A stretch of 18,864 bases of DNA from JALOTE01 sp031422195 (GTDB taxonomy: Bacteria; Pseudomonadota; Alphaproteobacteria; Rhizobiales; Rhizobiaceae). The DNA is taken from positions 1 to 18,864 of the forward strand of contig JANOPZ010000018.1 of the NCBI GenBank assembly GCA_031422195.1. Reading direction: 5' to 3'. Shown here in pieces: positions 6,643 through 14,637 of the stretch; within the stretch, counting starts at the first letter, position 1; each line of letters opens with the position of its first letter. The position numbers were made by a program, and so were the translations under genes. Under the pieces are notes generated by a model, which saw only the letters and a list, made by a program, of their open reading frames with translations, was not told where the DNA came from and searched no databases.

Positions 6643-7692
6643 ATGAAGGTCAGTCTGTTTGACTTTGATCTGCCGGAGGCAAACATTGCGTTGCGTCCGG
6701 CGGAGCCTCGTGGTTCGTCGCGCTTGCTGGTTGTCAGGCAAAGCGGACTGGAAGACAGCACAGTTGCGGATTTGTTGACTTTGCTTCAACCCGGTGATGC
6801 ATTGGTTTTCAACGATACGCGCGTTATTTCCGGCCAATTAACTGGCCACCGAAGCCGTGACGGCTGGAGTGTGGAGGTTGGCGCGACATTACATATGCGA
6901 ACAAGTTCAAATGCTTGGCTGGCTTTTCTCAAGCCCGGGCGGCGCGTGAAAGCTGGTGACCGGCTGAATTTTGGCGAAGGCCTTGGGGCAACAGCCGGAT
7001 TAAAGAATGAAGGCGGCGATGTTGAGCTGACGTTTGATCTAGACGGCTTAGAGCTTGATGAAATGATTAAGGCGCACGGGGCCATGCCGCTGCCGCCTTA
7101 TATTGCCGGCAAGCGCGAGCAAGACGCGCGTGATGCTGTGGATTATCAGACCGTATATGCGCGCGAAGATGGTGCCGTTGCTGCGCCAACGGCGGGACTT
7201 CACTTCACGGACGACCTGCTGGCAAAACTCGACACAATAGGTATCGAACGGCATTATGTAACGTTGCACGTAGGCGCTGGCACATTTTTGCCTGTAAAAG
7301 TGGAAGACACCAAAGACCATAAAATGCATGCAGAAACCGGCGTAGTAACAGCGGAAACTGCGGAGGCGCTCAATGCGGTTCGTGCGCGCGGCGGGCGGAT
7401 TATTGCGGTTGGCACCACGTCGTTGCGGTTGTTAGAAACAGCCACCAACAGCAAAAAAATAGTGATGCCGTTTAATGGGTCTACCAGTATTTTCTTAACG
7501 CCGGGGCACAAGTTTCGCGGCGCAGATGCCTTGATGACCAATTTTCATTTGCCGAAATCAACTCTGTTTATGCTGGTTTCAGCTTTTGCCGGTGTGGACA
7601 CAATGCGCGCAGCCTATGCCCATGCAATCCAAACCGGCTATCGGTTTTATTCATACGGGGATTCCAGCCTGTTGTTTCCGGAGCGGGTGTAA
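6643..7692 (+). CDS. queA: S-adenosylmethionine:tRNA ribosyltransferase-isomerase
   Basis: QueA transfers and isomerises the ribosyl group of SAM onto preQ1 at tRNA position 34, giving epoxyqueuosine. The protein has 349 residues, the usual length. It shows FDLPEANIALRPAEPRGSSRLLV at the N-terminus, the family motif NDTRVI (around residue 51), the central stretch LPPYI followed by YQTVYARE and AAPTAGLHFT, and the C-terminal FLTPGHKF and TNFHLPKSTL segments. The ATG at 6643 fits the family start; its ribosome site is weak. Its stop overlaps the tgt start by one base (TAATG at 7690-7694), so the two queuosine enzymes are very probably translationally coupled. Confidence 0.97.
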   Translation: MKVSLFDFDLPEANIALRPAEPRGSSRLLVVRQSGLEDSTVADLLTLLQPGDALVFNDTRVISGQLTGHRSRDGWSVEVGATLHMRTSSNAWLAFLKPGRRVKAGDRLNFGEGLGATAGLKNEGGDVELTFDLDGLELDEMIKAHGAMPLPPYIAGKREQDARDAVDYQTVYAREDGAVAAPTAGLHFTDDLLAKLDTIGIERHYVTLHVGAGTFLPVKVEDTKDHKMHAETGVVTAETAEALNAVRARGGRIIAVGTTSLRLLETATNSKKIVMPFNGSTSIFLTPGHKFRGADALMTNFHLPKSTLFMLVSAFAGVDTMRAAYAHAIQTGYRFYSYGDSSLLFPERV

Positions 7693-8822
7693 TGCAGGAT
7701 TTTGGCTTTACGTTGCACGCCACCGATGGTGCTGCGCGTCTTGGCACTGTGCACACGGGCAGGGGCGATATTCGAACGCCGGCTTTTATGCCGGTTGGCA
7801 CGATTGGCACTGTTAAAGGCATGTATTTGAGCCAAATCGATGAGCTTGGCGCAGATGTTATTCTCGGCAACACTTATCATTTGATGCTGCGGCCCGGCGC
7901 TGAACGCGTGGCGCGGCTGGGTGGCCTCCATCATTTTATTGGCTGGAAAAAACCAATCCTGACGGATTCTGGCGGCTTTCAAGTGATGTCGCTGTCGAGT
8001 TTGCGCACTTTAACTGAAAAAGGCGTGATTTTCCGCAGCCATGTTGACGGCTCCAAGCATGAAATGACGCCGGAGCGTTCTATTGAAATTCAGGGCCTCT
8101 TGGGTTCTGACATTCAAATGCAGCTTGACGAGTGCGTTGCACTTCCGGCCGAACGGCCTGCGATTGAAAAGGCGATGGAGTTATCCCTACGCTGGGCCGA
8201 GCGCTGCAAGGTTCAGTTTGGTGAGCAGCCTCAAAAAGCAATGTTCGGCATTGTGCAAGGCGGCACTGAGATCGATTTGCGAGAGCGTTCTGCCCGTGCG
8301 CTCACTGATATGGATTTGAAAGGCTATGCTATTGGCGGGCTGGCCGTGGGCGAACCGCAGGCGATTATGCTTGAAACCATTTCTGCAACATTGCCGTTTT
8401 TGCCCACACATAAGCCGCGTTATTTGATGGGTGTTGGCACACCGGAAGATCTGCTGCGCTCCGTTGCGCGTGGTATTGATATGTTTGATTGCGTCATGCC
8501 AACGCGCTCCGGCCGCCATGGCTTGGCGTTCACGCGGCGCGGCCGGGTCAATTTGCGCAATGCGCGGCATGCCGAAGATAATAGGCCGCTCGATGACGAA
8601 AGCGATTGCCCAGCCGCTCGCAATTATAGCCGGGCTTATTTGCATCATTTGTTCAAAGCCAGCGAAGCACTCGGAGCAATGTTGCTATCGTGGAATAATC
8701 TGCATTATTACCAGCAACTAATGGCAGGAATGCGGGTAGCAATTGGGCAGGGGCGCTTTGCGACGTTCAGCGAAGAAACAGAAGAGCGTTGGATAAAAGG
8801 CGATATCGCAAGGCTCGCGTAG
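7692..8822 (+). CDS. tgt: Queuine/preQ1 tRNA-guanine transglycosylase, zinc site degenerate
   Basis: Tgt swaps guanine 34 for preQ1 in tRNAs with GUN anticodons (Asp, Asn, His, Tyr), the step before QueA. The 376-residue TIM-barrel has the general-base motif TDSGGFQ (D92), the substrate-pocket motifs GIVQGG and GGLAVGE, and the nucleophile motif GIDMFDCVMPTR (D263). It overlaps queA by one base. The oddity is the structural zinc site: E. coli uses C302, C304, C307 and H333, and the equivalents here are S304, C306, A309 (within ESDCPAARNYSRAY) and N335 (within SWNNLHYY), so only one ligand remains. The flanking residues and the 31-residue spacing are preserved, which argues against frameshift or poor alignment. 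The catalytic residues are intact, so I expect an active enzyme that folds without zinc. A hairpin follows the stop. Confidence 0.96.
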   Translation: MQDFGFTLHATDGAARLGTVHTGRGDIRTPAFMPVGTIGTVKGMYLSQIDELGADVILGNTYHLMLRPGAERVARLGGLHHFIGWKKPILTDSGGFQVMSLSSLRTLTEKGVIFRSHVDGSKHEMTPERSIEIQGLLGSDIQMQLDECVALPAERPAIEKAMELSLRWAERCKVQFGEQPQKAMFGIVQGGTEIDLRERSARALTDMDLKGYAIGGLAVGEPQAIMLETISATLPFLPTHKPRYLMGVGTPEDLLRSVARGIDMFDCVMPTRSGRHGLAFTRRGRVNLRNARHAEDNRPLDDESDCPAARNYSRAYLHHLFKASEALGAMLLSWNNLHYYQQLMAGMRVAIGQGRFATFSEETEERWIKGDIARLA

Positions 8823-8831
8823 GGCCATTTT

Positions 8832-8878
8832 AAGGGCACCTGTGATGCTTTACAGGCTCTATAACTACGGGTGTCCTT
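8832..8878 (+). terminator. Stem-loop after tgt
   Basis: AAGGGCACC (8832-8840) pairs with GGTGTCCTT (8870-8878) over nine positions, one of them G-T. The 29-base loop contains an alternative smaller stem, CCTGT (8839-8843) with ACAGG (8851-8855). It starts ten bases after the tgt stop. There is no T-run, so a terminator role is only likely. Confidence 0.4.
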
Positions 8879-8946
8879 CGAATGAGCAATTTACCTTAGA
8901 ATGTAGTTTTCACTGGTTTTGTCGTCTCTTATAACTTTAATGAAGT

Positions 8947-8971
8947 GCGGGAAATGCCGATGGTTTCCCGC
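8947..8971 (-). terminator. Stem-loop after the DUF4864 gene
   Basis: GCGGGAAA (8947-8954) and TTTCCCGC (8964-8971) form a perfect 8-bp stem with a nine-base loop, 13 bases beyond the stop codon of the leftward DUF4864 gene. No long T-run follows on the minus strand. With the stem after tgt it separates two convergent genes. Confidence 0.45.
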
Positions 8972-8984
8972 CGGGACGCAGAAA

Positions 8985-9407
8985 TTACATTGTCATCGCA
9001 TCCGTTTTCTTCAAACTGACACCCGTAATTTTCCAATTGCCATCTGCTTGCTTTTCTACGGTATAAAGCGCGGCCCAATTTTTGCCGGTCATGTCCGTGA
9101 TCAAAACTTCTTGCATCACCGAGCCTGCTTTAGTCTCCTGAACGCGACCAAAATCCCAGTCTTGCGGACGGTGAACCGGCGTATAGCCGCTTTTAACCAT
9201 GCCCATAAAGCTTTCAACCGTTGGGAAAAAGGTGCGCACATTCGGCGCAGCAAAGGCATAAGCCTCAGCGTCTTTGTCTGCCAGAAACGCACGGATCTGG
9301 CCATCAATAGCGGTTTGGGCTGGTGTGTCGGGCGAACCGGCATAAGCTGCAAATGACATAAATACTGCTACCAAACCGGTCGATAGTTTTGAGATCAAAT
9401 TAGCCAT
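8985..9407 (-). CDS. Exported DUF4864 domain protein
   Basis: A 140-residue protein with a Sec-type signal peptide (residues 1 to about 23, GLVAVFMSFAAYA before GS). The mature region follows the DUF4864 pattern: QTAIDGQIRAFLADKDAEA, then FAAPNVRTFF, FMGMVKSGYTPVHRP, a DFGRVQE strand, and a C-terminal NWAALYTVEKQADGNWKITG. The fold is probably a small NTF2-like alpha+beta domain, but no function is known and no catalytic residues can be named. The start at 9407 is chosen because GGGAGG lies five bases before it; eight more in-frame residues upstream (to 9431) would place that site inside the coding region. It is convergent with tgt and sits just downstream of tRNA-Lys on the same strand. Confidence 0.8.
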   Translation of the reverse strand: MANLISKLSTGLVAVFMSFAAYAGSPDTPAQTAIDGQIRAFLADKDAEAYAFAAPNVRTFFPTVESFMGMVKSGYTPVHRPQDWDFGRVQETKAGSVMQEVLITDMTGKNWAALYTVEKQADGNWKITGVSLKKTDAMTM

Positions 9408-9510
9408 TCCCGCCTCCCGCATCACCATCATGGGTGAAACATAAAGTATGGCTCAAACTCTGCACAAAGAAAGTGCCATCACGGAACTGTGAACAGCGTT
9501 TGAGGGGTTA

Positions 9511-9586
9511 TGGTGAGCGCGCTGGGGTTCGAACCCAGGACCTAATGATTAAAAGTCATTTGCTCTACCAGCTGAGCTACACGCTC
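9511..9586 (-). tRNA. tRNA-Lys (anticodon UUU)
   Basis: The reverse complement folds into a complete cloverleaf. The acceptor stem is GAGCGTG with CGCGCTC (one U-G pair), the D arm is TAGCTCAGCTGGTAGAGC, the anticodon stem is AATGA/TCATT around CTTTTAA with anticodon TTT at 9551-9553, and the T arm is CTGGG, TTCGAAC, CCCAG. The discriminator base is A and CCA is encoded (9511-9513). It decodes AAA and AAG. No partial copy of its 3' end is visible elsewhere in the window, so nothing suggests integration here. Confidence 0.97.
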
Positions 9587-9620
9587 CCGCACTGCGCGAT
9601 GGCGCTGCTTGGATGGGCGA

Positions 9621-9649
9621 CACATAATGGCGGTGTTGGCAGCGGTCAA
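9621..9649 (-). promoter_or_regulatory. Candidate tRNA-Lys promoter
   Basis: On the minus strand TTGACC (complement of 9644-9649), a 17-base spacer and TATGTG (complement of 9621-9626) match a sigma-70 promoter well. The expected start lies about 27 bases before the mature tRNA 5' end at 9586. Confidence 0.55.
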
Positions 9650-9719
9650 CCCGCTAATTGCCAAATTAGTGAATGAAACCGTGTAAATAATATGAGTAGC
9701 AATGTCGCATGGCAGAACC

Positions 9720-9775
9720 GTGAATAGATGTGAATAGACCGGTTATGCTTTCATGGCATAAGGCGGGTGAATAGA
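9720..9775 (+). repeat. Three copies of GTGAATAGA upstream of ccdA
   Basis: The 9-mer GTGAATAGA occurs at 9720-9728, 9730-9738 and 9767-9775. The first two are exactly ten bases apart (one helical turn) and the third is 37 further on. The second and third continue into similar C-rich/G-rich tails (CCGG and CGGG). They precede the chosen ccdA start by 21 to 77 bases and could be a binding-site array. The repeats are seen directly; the function is unknown. Confidence 0.45.
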
Positions 9776-9796
9776 CGGGTTTTTGACAGGTTGAAA

Positions 9797-10522
9797 ATGA
9801 CGATAGATTTTGTGACAGCTTTTGGTGCGGGCGCATTGTCGTTTCTATCGCCATGCGTATTGCCGCTAGTCCCTGCATATCTCTGCTACATGGCGGGTGT
9901 GACAGTGGATGATTTCCGGCAAGATGCAGCGGGCACTGCCAGTCGGGCCAAACTGCTCAAGGCTTCGTTGTTGTTTGTACTGGGTTTTGGCACAGTGTTT
10001 GTTGCGCTTGGGGCTGGCGCCTCCAGCGTTGGGCAGTTTTTGCGCAGCTGGCAAAATGAACTTGCGGTTGTGGCGGGCTTGCTAATTATTGCAATGGGCC
10101 TCAATTTTCTAGGTGTTTTTAAGATAACTTTGTTTTCCCGCGAAGCGCGATTTCAGTCAAAAGCCAGCGGGCCGATGGCTTCTTATGTGATGGGTTTGGC
10201 GTTTGCCTTCGGTTGGACGCCCTGTATTGGGCCTGTGCTTGGACCAATCCTTACTATGGCGGGCGGGCAAGATACAGTTGGGGACGGTGCTTTGCTGCTG
10301 GCGGTTTATTCACTGGGTCTTGGCATACCGTTTATCTTGGCTGCGTTTTTTTCTGGCGCATTTATGCGATTTATGGGTAAATTTCGTGGACAGCTTGGCA
10401 ATGTTGAAAAAATCATCGGGGTTTTGCTGGTTTTGGCCGGAATATTTTTCCTTTCCGGTGGCATTCAAAGTGCAGCGTTTTGGTTGCTGGAAGCATTTCC
10501 CGAACTCGGAAAATTGGGCTAA
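9797..10522 (+). CDS. ccdA: CcdA-type cytochrome c biogenesis / thiol-disulfide transporter
   Basis: A 241-residue inner-membrane protein of the CcdA/DsbD-transmembrane family, which carries electrons from cytosolic thioredoxin to periplasmic thiol proteins, mainly for cytochrome c maturation. About six transmembrane helices are readable. The two functional cysteines sit in the conserved contexts LSPCVLPLVPAYL (C20, helix 1) and GWTPCIGPVLG (C143, helix 4), with G-P pairs around both. ATG at 9797 preceded by AGG is preferred over the in-frame GTG at 9767, which adds a polar tail and falls inside a repeated motif. No periplasmic thioredoxin or cytochrome c assembly gene lies nearby, so its partner must be encoded elsewhere. 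It precedes glmU by 59 bases. Confidence 0.93.
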   Translation: MTIDFVTAFGAGALSFLSPCVLPLVPAYLCYMAGVTVDDFRQDAAGTASRAKLLKASLLFVLGFGTVFVALGAGASSVGQFLRSWQNELAVVAGLLIIAMGLNFLGVFKITLFSREARFQSKASGPMASYVMGLAFAFGWTPCIGPVLGPILTMAGGQDTVGDGALLLAVYSLGLGIPFILAAFFSGAFMRFMGKFRGQLGNVEKIIGVLLVLAGIFFLSGGIQSAAFWLLEAFPELGKLG

Positions 10523-10523
10523 T

Positions 10524-10579
10524 GAAAATTCAACTTTGACGCGTAAAAGCAGCGCATGGAATTTGAAGTTTGGATTTTC
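10524..10579. repeat. Inverted repeat spanning the ccdA-glmU gap
   Basis: GAAAATTCAA (10524-10533) plus CTT (10534-10536) pairs with AAG (10566-10568) and TTGGATTTTC (10570-10579), giving 13 bp with one bulge (10569) and one G-T pair. The right arm ends two bases before the glmU ATG and includes the GGA likely to be its ribosome site. It may terminate ccdA transcripts or limit glmU translation; neither is shown. Confidence 0.45.
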
Positions 10580-10581
10580 TC

Positions 10582-11940
10582 ATGACCAACCGCACATGTT
10601 TATCTGTTATTCTGGCTGCCGGTGAAGGCACGCGAATGAAATCGGCCCGCTCCAAGGTATTGCATGAAGTCGCGGGGCTTTCGCTGGTGGGCCATGTTGC
10701 CAAAGCGGCACAAGCAGCTGGCAGCGGTGATATCGCGCTGGTTGTTGGGCGTGATGCTGAAGCTGTGCGGGCCGAAGCGACGCGTGTTGCTACAAACGCC
10801 GAGGTTTTTGAACAGATTGAGCGTCTTGGTACGGCCAACGCTGTTTTAGCCGCACGATCTGCGATTTCACGCGGCTATGATGATGTCTTGGTTTTGTTTG
10901 GTGACACACCGCTCATTACCAAAGATGCGCTGGAGTTAGCCCGGGTAAAGCTGGCTGAAGGTGCCGCCGTCGTAGTCATGGGTTTTAGAACGGCAACACC
11001 GACAGGCTATGGCCGCTTGATTGAAAAAGATGGGCAACTCGTTGCGATTCGTGAAGAAAAGGAGGCGACCACCGACGAGCGCAAAATTAATTTTTGCAAC
11101 GGTGGATTAATGGCGATCAATGGTGATGTGGCATTGTCACTGATCGAATCGGTCAAAAACAACAATGCCAAGGGGGAATATTATCTCACAGATATTGTCG
11201 AAATCGCTTCTGCTCGCGGGCAAAGCGTTGTTGCTGTTGAGGTCGATGAAACTTTGGTGCTGGGCGTTAACACCCGCGTTGAGCTGGCTGCCTGCGAGCA
11301 GCTTTGGCAGCAACGGCGCCGACAGGAATTAATGCTGGGCGGTGTTTCGATGCAGGCACCTGACACAGTTTATTTAAGCCACGATACTGAAATGGAATCA
11401 GAGATAACGCTGGAGCCAAACATTTTTTTCGGGCCCGGTGTTCATGTTTCCAAAGGCGCAGTGATCCATGCGTTCAGTCATATTGAAGGCGCGCATATTG
11501 GGACAAATGCCGAAATTGGCCCGTTTGCCAGACTGCGTCCCGGTACCGAACTTGGCGAAGCCGCGAAAGTAGGTAATTTCTGCGAAGTTAAAAAGGCCAA
11601 AATCGGTAAAGGTGCCAAGGTCAACCATCTCAGTTATATTGGCGATGCTGACGTGGGCGCAAAGGCCAACATCGGGGCTGGCACGATCACATGCAATTAT
11701 GACGGCTTCAATAAATTCCAAACCAACATCGGTGAAAGTGCATTTATTGGCTCTAATTCGTCATTGGTTGCACCGGTGTCAATTGGTGCGGGTGCAATTA
11801 TTGCTGCAGGAAGTGTCATTACCAAAAACGTGCCTGATCATGCGATAGCTTTCGCACGAGCACGGCAATCACCGGCGTTGGGTGATGCAAAAGCCAAGCG
11901 TTTGCTTTTGGCGGCACAAAAAGCCGCACAAAAAGCATAA
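10582..11940 (+). CDS. glmU: Bifunctional GlcN-1-P acetyltransferase / GlcNAc-1-P uridylyltransferase
   Basis: GlmU acetylates glucosamine-1-phosphate and then couples it to UTP, yielding UDP-GlcNAc for peptidoglycan and lipopolysaccharide. From ATG 10582 it has 452 residues, the normal length. The N-terminal pyrophosphorylase domain begins LSVILAAGEGTRMKS (residues 7-21) and has the RLGTANAV uridine-binding segment and the TGYGRLI loop. The C-terminal left-handed beta-helix shows hexapeptide repeats from about residue 270, with the catalytic histidine in KVNHLSYIGD and the acetyl-CoA region ITCNYDGFNKF. The TTG four codons upstream (10570) is disfavoured because it is buried in the inverted repeat. 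Together with the next gene, glmS, it forms the amino-sugar supply pathway. Confidence 0.97.
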   Translation: MTNRTCLSVILAAGEGTRMKSARSKVLHEVAGLSLVGHVAKAAQAAGSGDIALVVGRDAEAVRAEATRVATNAEVFEQIERLGTANAVLAARSAISRGYDDVLVLFGDTPLITKDALELARVKLAEGAAVVVMGFRTATPTGYGRLIEKDGQLVAIREEKEATTDERKINFCNGGLMAINGDVALSLIESVKNNNAKGEYYLTDIVEIASARGQSVVAVEVDETLVLGVNTRVELAACEQLWQQRRRQELMLGGVSMQAPDTVYLSHDTEMESEITLEPNIFFGPGVHVSKGAVIHAFSHIEGAHIGTNAEIGPFARLRPGTELGEAAKVGNFCEVKKAKIGKGAKVNHLSYIGDADVGAKANIGAGTITCNYDGFNKFQTNIGESAFIGSNSSLVAPVSIGAGAIIAAGSVITKNVPDHAIAFARARQSPALGDAKAKRLLLAAQKAAQKA

Positions 11941-12058
11941 AAGCTGAAGTTCCTTAATTGGCTGTCAAACAGCGCAATGATAAGTGACGGGCTTAAGTAT
12001 GGCTTGAGTGCCATTGCCGCGCTATCGGGCGGCCAAGCTTTGTGGGGAAATGTGATTC

Positions 12059-13882
12059 ATGTGCGGCATTATCGGTATTATTGGCAATTCGGATGTGGCG
12101 TTGAATTTAGTAGAGTCGCTGAAGCGGCTTGAATATCGTGGCTATGATTCAGCCGGTGTCGCTACATTGTCGCACGGCCATATTGAACGCCGCCGTGCGG
12201 CTGGAAAATTGAAAAATCTTGAAAAAGAACTGGCCGCTCACCCGCTGCCCGGCCATATTGGAATTGGCCACACACGGTGGGCAACCCATGGTGCGCCCAA
12301 TGAAGTGAATTCGCACCCGCATGCAACAAAACGCGTTGCTGTCGTTCATAACGGCATTATTGAAAATTTCCGCGGTTTGCGACAAGAACTAGAAGCAGCG
12401 GGCTACAAGCACGAAAGTGCAACCGATTCCGAAGTTGTGGCGCAACTGGTGACAAAGCTCATGGATGATGGCCTGTCGCCCCGTGCCGCAGTTGAAGAAA
12501 CCATGAAGCGGGTAACAGGTGCATTTGCACTGGCTTTTTTGTTTGCCGGCGAAGATGATTTGCTCATCGCCGCCAGAAAAGGCTCTCCCTTGGCACTCGG
12601 CTGGGGGCAGGGGGAAATGTTTTTGGGGTCGGACGCCATAGCGCTGTCTCCGTTTACCAATACTGTGACCTATCTGGAGGAAGGTGATTATGCCATTCTC
12701 ACGCACGCCGGTGCAGATGTGTTTGACGAGGCTGGTCATGCCGTAAACCGTGGCAAGCAAATTACGCAAGCTTCCAGCATGATGGTGGATAAGGCGAATT
12801 ACCGCCACTTTATGGCAAAGGAAATTCATGAGCAGCCGGAAGTCATTGGGCACACTCTGTCGCGTTATCTTGATTTTTCAACTGGCACAGTTCGCGCGCA
12901 GGAATTGCCGTTTGACTGGAATGATCTCAAGCGGGTTGTTATTACCGCGTGTGGCACAGCTTATTATGCTGGCTTAACCGCTAAATATTGGTTTGAGCAA
13001 TATGCCCGGTTGCCTGTTGATATCGATGTGGCCTCAGAGTTTCGGTATCGTGAAATGCCCCTGGAAGCCGGGGGCTTGGCGCTGTTCGTTTCGCAATCTG
13101 GTGAAACTGCTGACACGTTGGCAAGCCTGCGCTATTGCAAAGCCAATGGACAGCATATTGGGGCCATTGTTAACGTGCCCTCTTCAACCATTGCGCGTGA
13201 AGCAGATGTGGTGTTTCCGATTTTGGCAGGGCCAGAAATTGGCGTTGCTTCGACCAAAGCTTTCACTTGCCAGCTTGCAACCCTATGCGCATTGGCCGTG
13301 GCAGCAGGGCGCGCGCGCGGCGTGCTTTCTGCAGAAGATGAAGGTAAACTGGTCGCTGCTTTAGCTGAAGCACCGCGAATGGTGGCTGAGGCATTGCGTT
13401 TGGAAACACAAATTGAAAAGCTCGCCAAGCAACTTTCAAAGGCGCAGGATGTTTTATATCTCGGCCGCGGCACGAGCTATCCGCTTGCCATGGAAGGCGC
13501 GTTAAAACTCAAGGAAATCAGCTATATTCATGCAGAAGGTTATGCGGCAGGCGAGTTAAAGCATGGGCCAATCGCGCTTATCGACGAAAATATGTATGTC
13601 ATTGTTATTGCGCCATACGACCGGATTTTTGAAAAAACGGTTTCCAATATGCAGGAAGTGGCTGCGCGGGGTGGCAAGATTATTTTGATCACTGATGAGA
13701 AGGGCCACCTTGAGGCCGGTATTACCCCGCATGAAGTTATTATCATGCCGGAAATGCCATCCACAATAACACCGCTTGCTTATTCAGTGCCGATCCAGTT
13801 GCTGGCTTATCACACGGCACTCCATATCGGCACAGATGTTGACCAACCGCGCAATTTGGCAAAATCGGTTACTGTTGAGTGA
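12059..13882 (+). CDS. glmS: Glutamine-fructose-6-phosphate aminotransferase (isomerising)
   Basis: GlmS makes glucosamine-6-phosphate from fructose-6-phosphate and glutamine, the entry step of amino-sugar synthesis. The 607-residue protein starts MCGIIGIIG, so Cys2 becomes the N-terminal nucleophile of the class II glutaminase domain; RRAAGKL, HTRWATHG and HNGIIENF are glutaminase landmarks. Two SIS sugar-isomerase domains follow (SQSGETADT near residue 347; LGRGTSYPLAMEGALKLKEI near 470), and the protein closes with the conserved DQPRNLAKSVTVE. A G-rich ribosome site (12043-12046) precedes the ATG. The 118-base gap after glmU holds only a small 5-bp hairpin (11961-11973) and nothing resembling a glmS ribozyme. 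phosphoglucosamine mutase (GlmM), the linking enzyme, is not in the window. Confidence 0.98.
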   Translation: MCGIIGIIGNSDVALNLVESLKRLEYRGYDSAGVATLSHGHIERRRAAGKLKNLEKELAAHPLPGHIGIGHTRWATHGAPNEVNSHPHATKRVAVVHNGIIENFRGLRQELEAAGYKHESATDSEVVAQLVTKLMDDGLSPRAAVEETMKRVTGAFALAFLFAGEDDLLIAARKGSPLALGWGQGEMFLGSDAIALSPFTNTVTYLEEGDYAILTHAGADVFDEAGHAVNRGKQITQASSMMVDKANYRHFMAKEIHEQPEVIGHTLSRYLDFSTGTVRAQELPFDWNDLKRVVITACGTAYYAGLTAKYWFEQYARLPVDIDVASEFRYREMPLEAGGLALFVSQSGETADTLASLRYCKANGQHIGAIVNVPSSTIAREADVVFPILAGPEIGVASTKAFTCQLATLCALAVAAGRARGVLSAEDEGKLVAALAEAPRMVAEALRLETQIEKLAKQLSKAQDVLYLGRGTSYPLAMEGALKLKEISYIHAEGYAAGELKHGPIALIDENMYVIVIAPYDRIFEKTVSNMQEVAARGGKIILITDEKGHLEAGITPHEVIIMPEMPSTITPLAYSVPIQLLAYHTALHIGTDVDQPRNLAKSVTVE

Positions 13883-13947
13883 ACGCTTGAAGTCTGTGAT
13901 GTGAAGCCGCTATAGACCGTTGGACCGATATTGCACTGGGGTTTTAA

Positions 13948-14637
13948 GTGGGCCGGATACGAACTTATTTTTTAACGGGTCTGGTTCTCGTCGCGCCTTT
14001 AGCATTGACCCTGTATTTCGTGCGGTCGATGATTGGCTGGGTGGATGGCTGGGTAAAGCCTTATTTGCCTTCAACGGTAAACCCGGACACTTATTTACCG
14101 TTTGCCATACCTGGAATTGGCTTGGTTATTGCCTTGGTTTTGATCACATTCATCGGCTTTCTTACTGCAAACTTTGTTGGCCGCAAAATTGTCCAATATG
14201 GCGAACGCCTGTTGGCCCGCATGCCTGTGGTGCGCAGTATTTACAGCAGCTTAAAACAGATTTTTGAGACTGTTTTTTCAGATAAAAGCAGCTCTTTCAA
14301 ATCAGTGGCCTTGATCGAATATCCCCGCAAAGGCGTTTGGGCTTTGGCTTTTGTGGCCGGCGATACTCAAGGCGAAGTGCGTGAAAAACTTATGCCTGAG
14401 GCCGATGAAACCATTTCGGTTTTTATGGCAACGACTCCTAATCCCACCGGCGGTTTCGTGATGTTTTTCCCGAAGAAAGATGTCAAAATATTGGATATGT
14501 CAGTGGAAGATTGTTTGAAATTAGTGATTTCAACAGGTCTGGTCTGGCCAAACTATGATCAGGGTAAAATCCGCGAGATTGCCGCCGTCGAGGGCATTAA
14601 ATTGCCGAAACCACGGGCCGCTAAAAAGGCGATTTAA
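13948..14637 (+). CDS. DUF502 family membrane protein
   Basis: A 229-residue protein with two hydrophobic segments: residues 8-30 (FLTGLVLVAPLALTLYFVRSMIG) and about 51-75 (a Gly/Ile/Leu-rich helix ending GFLTANFVG). They precede a soluble domain with the DUF502 landmarks VRSIYSSLKQIFETVF, ATTPNPTGGFVMFF and a Lys-rich C-terminus. Function is unknown. The start is GTG at 13948, preceded by a GGGG stretch (13938-13941); the next in-frame ATG is in the second half of the first helix. The gene follows glmS by 65 bases, a pairing seen in other Hyphomicrobiales where recG often comes next, but here an opposing amine oxidase gene follows. The stop codons of the two genes overlap. Confidence 0.9.
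   Translation: MGRIRTYFLTGLVLVAPLALTLYFVRSMIGWVDGWVKPYLPSTVNPDTYLPFAIPGIGLVIALVLITFIGFLTANFVGRKIVQYGERLLARMPVVRSIYSSLKQIFETVFSDKSSSFKSVALIEYPRKGVWALAFVAGDTQGEVREKLMPEADETISVFMATTPNPTGGFVMFFPKKDVKILDMSVEDCLKLVISTGLVWPNYDQGKIREIAAVEGIKLPKPRAAKKAI

Noticed and set aside
8919..9356. 145-codon open frame on the plus strand opposite the DUF4864 gene
   Set aside because: The minus-strand frame has a signal peptide, a strong ribosome site and family motifs; the plus-strand frame has none of these.
9511..9586. tRNA-Lys as an integration site for a mobile element
   Set aside because: No integrase gene and no second copy of the tRNA 3' end is seen on either side; the flanking genes are ordinary housekeeping genes.
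11941..12058. Possible glmS ribozyme or riboswitch before glmS
   Set aside because: The glmS ribozyme is known from Firmicutes; only a 5-bp hairpin (11961-11973) is seen here and the pseudoknot core is absent. A short frame from ATG 11977 runs into glmS out of frame and looks non-coding.
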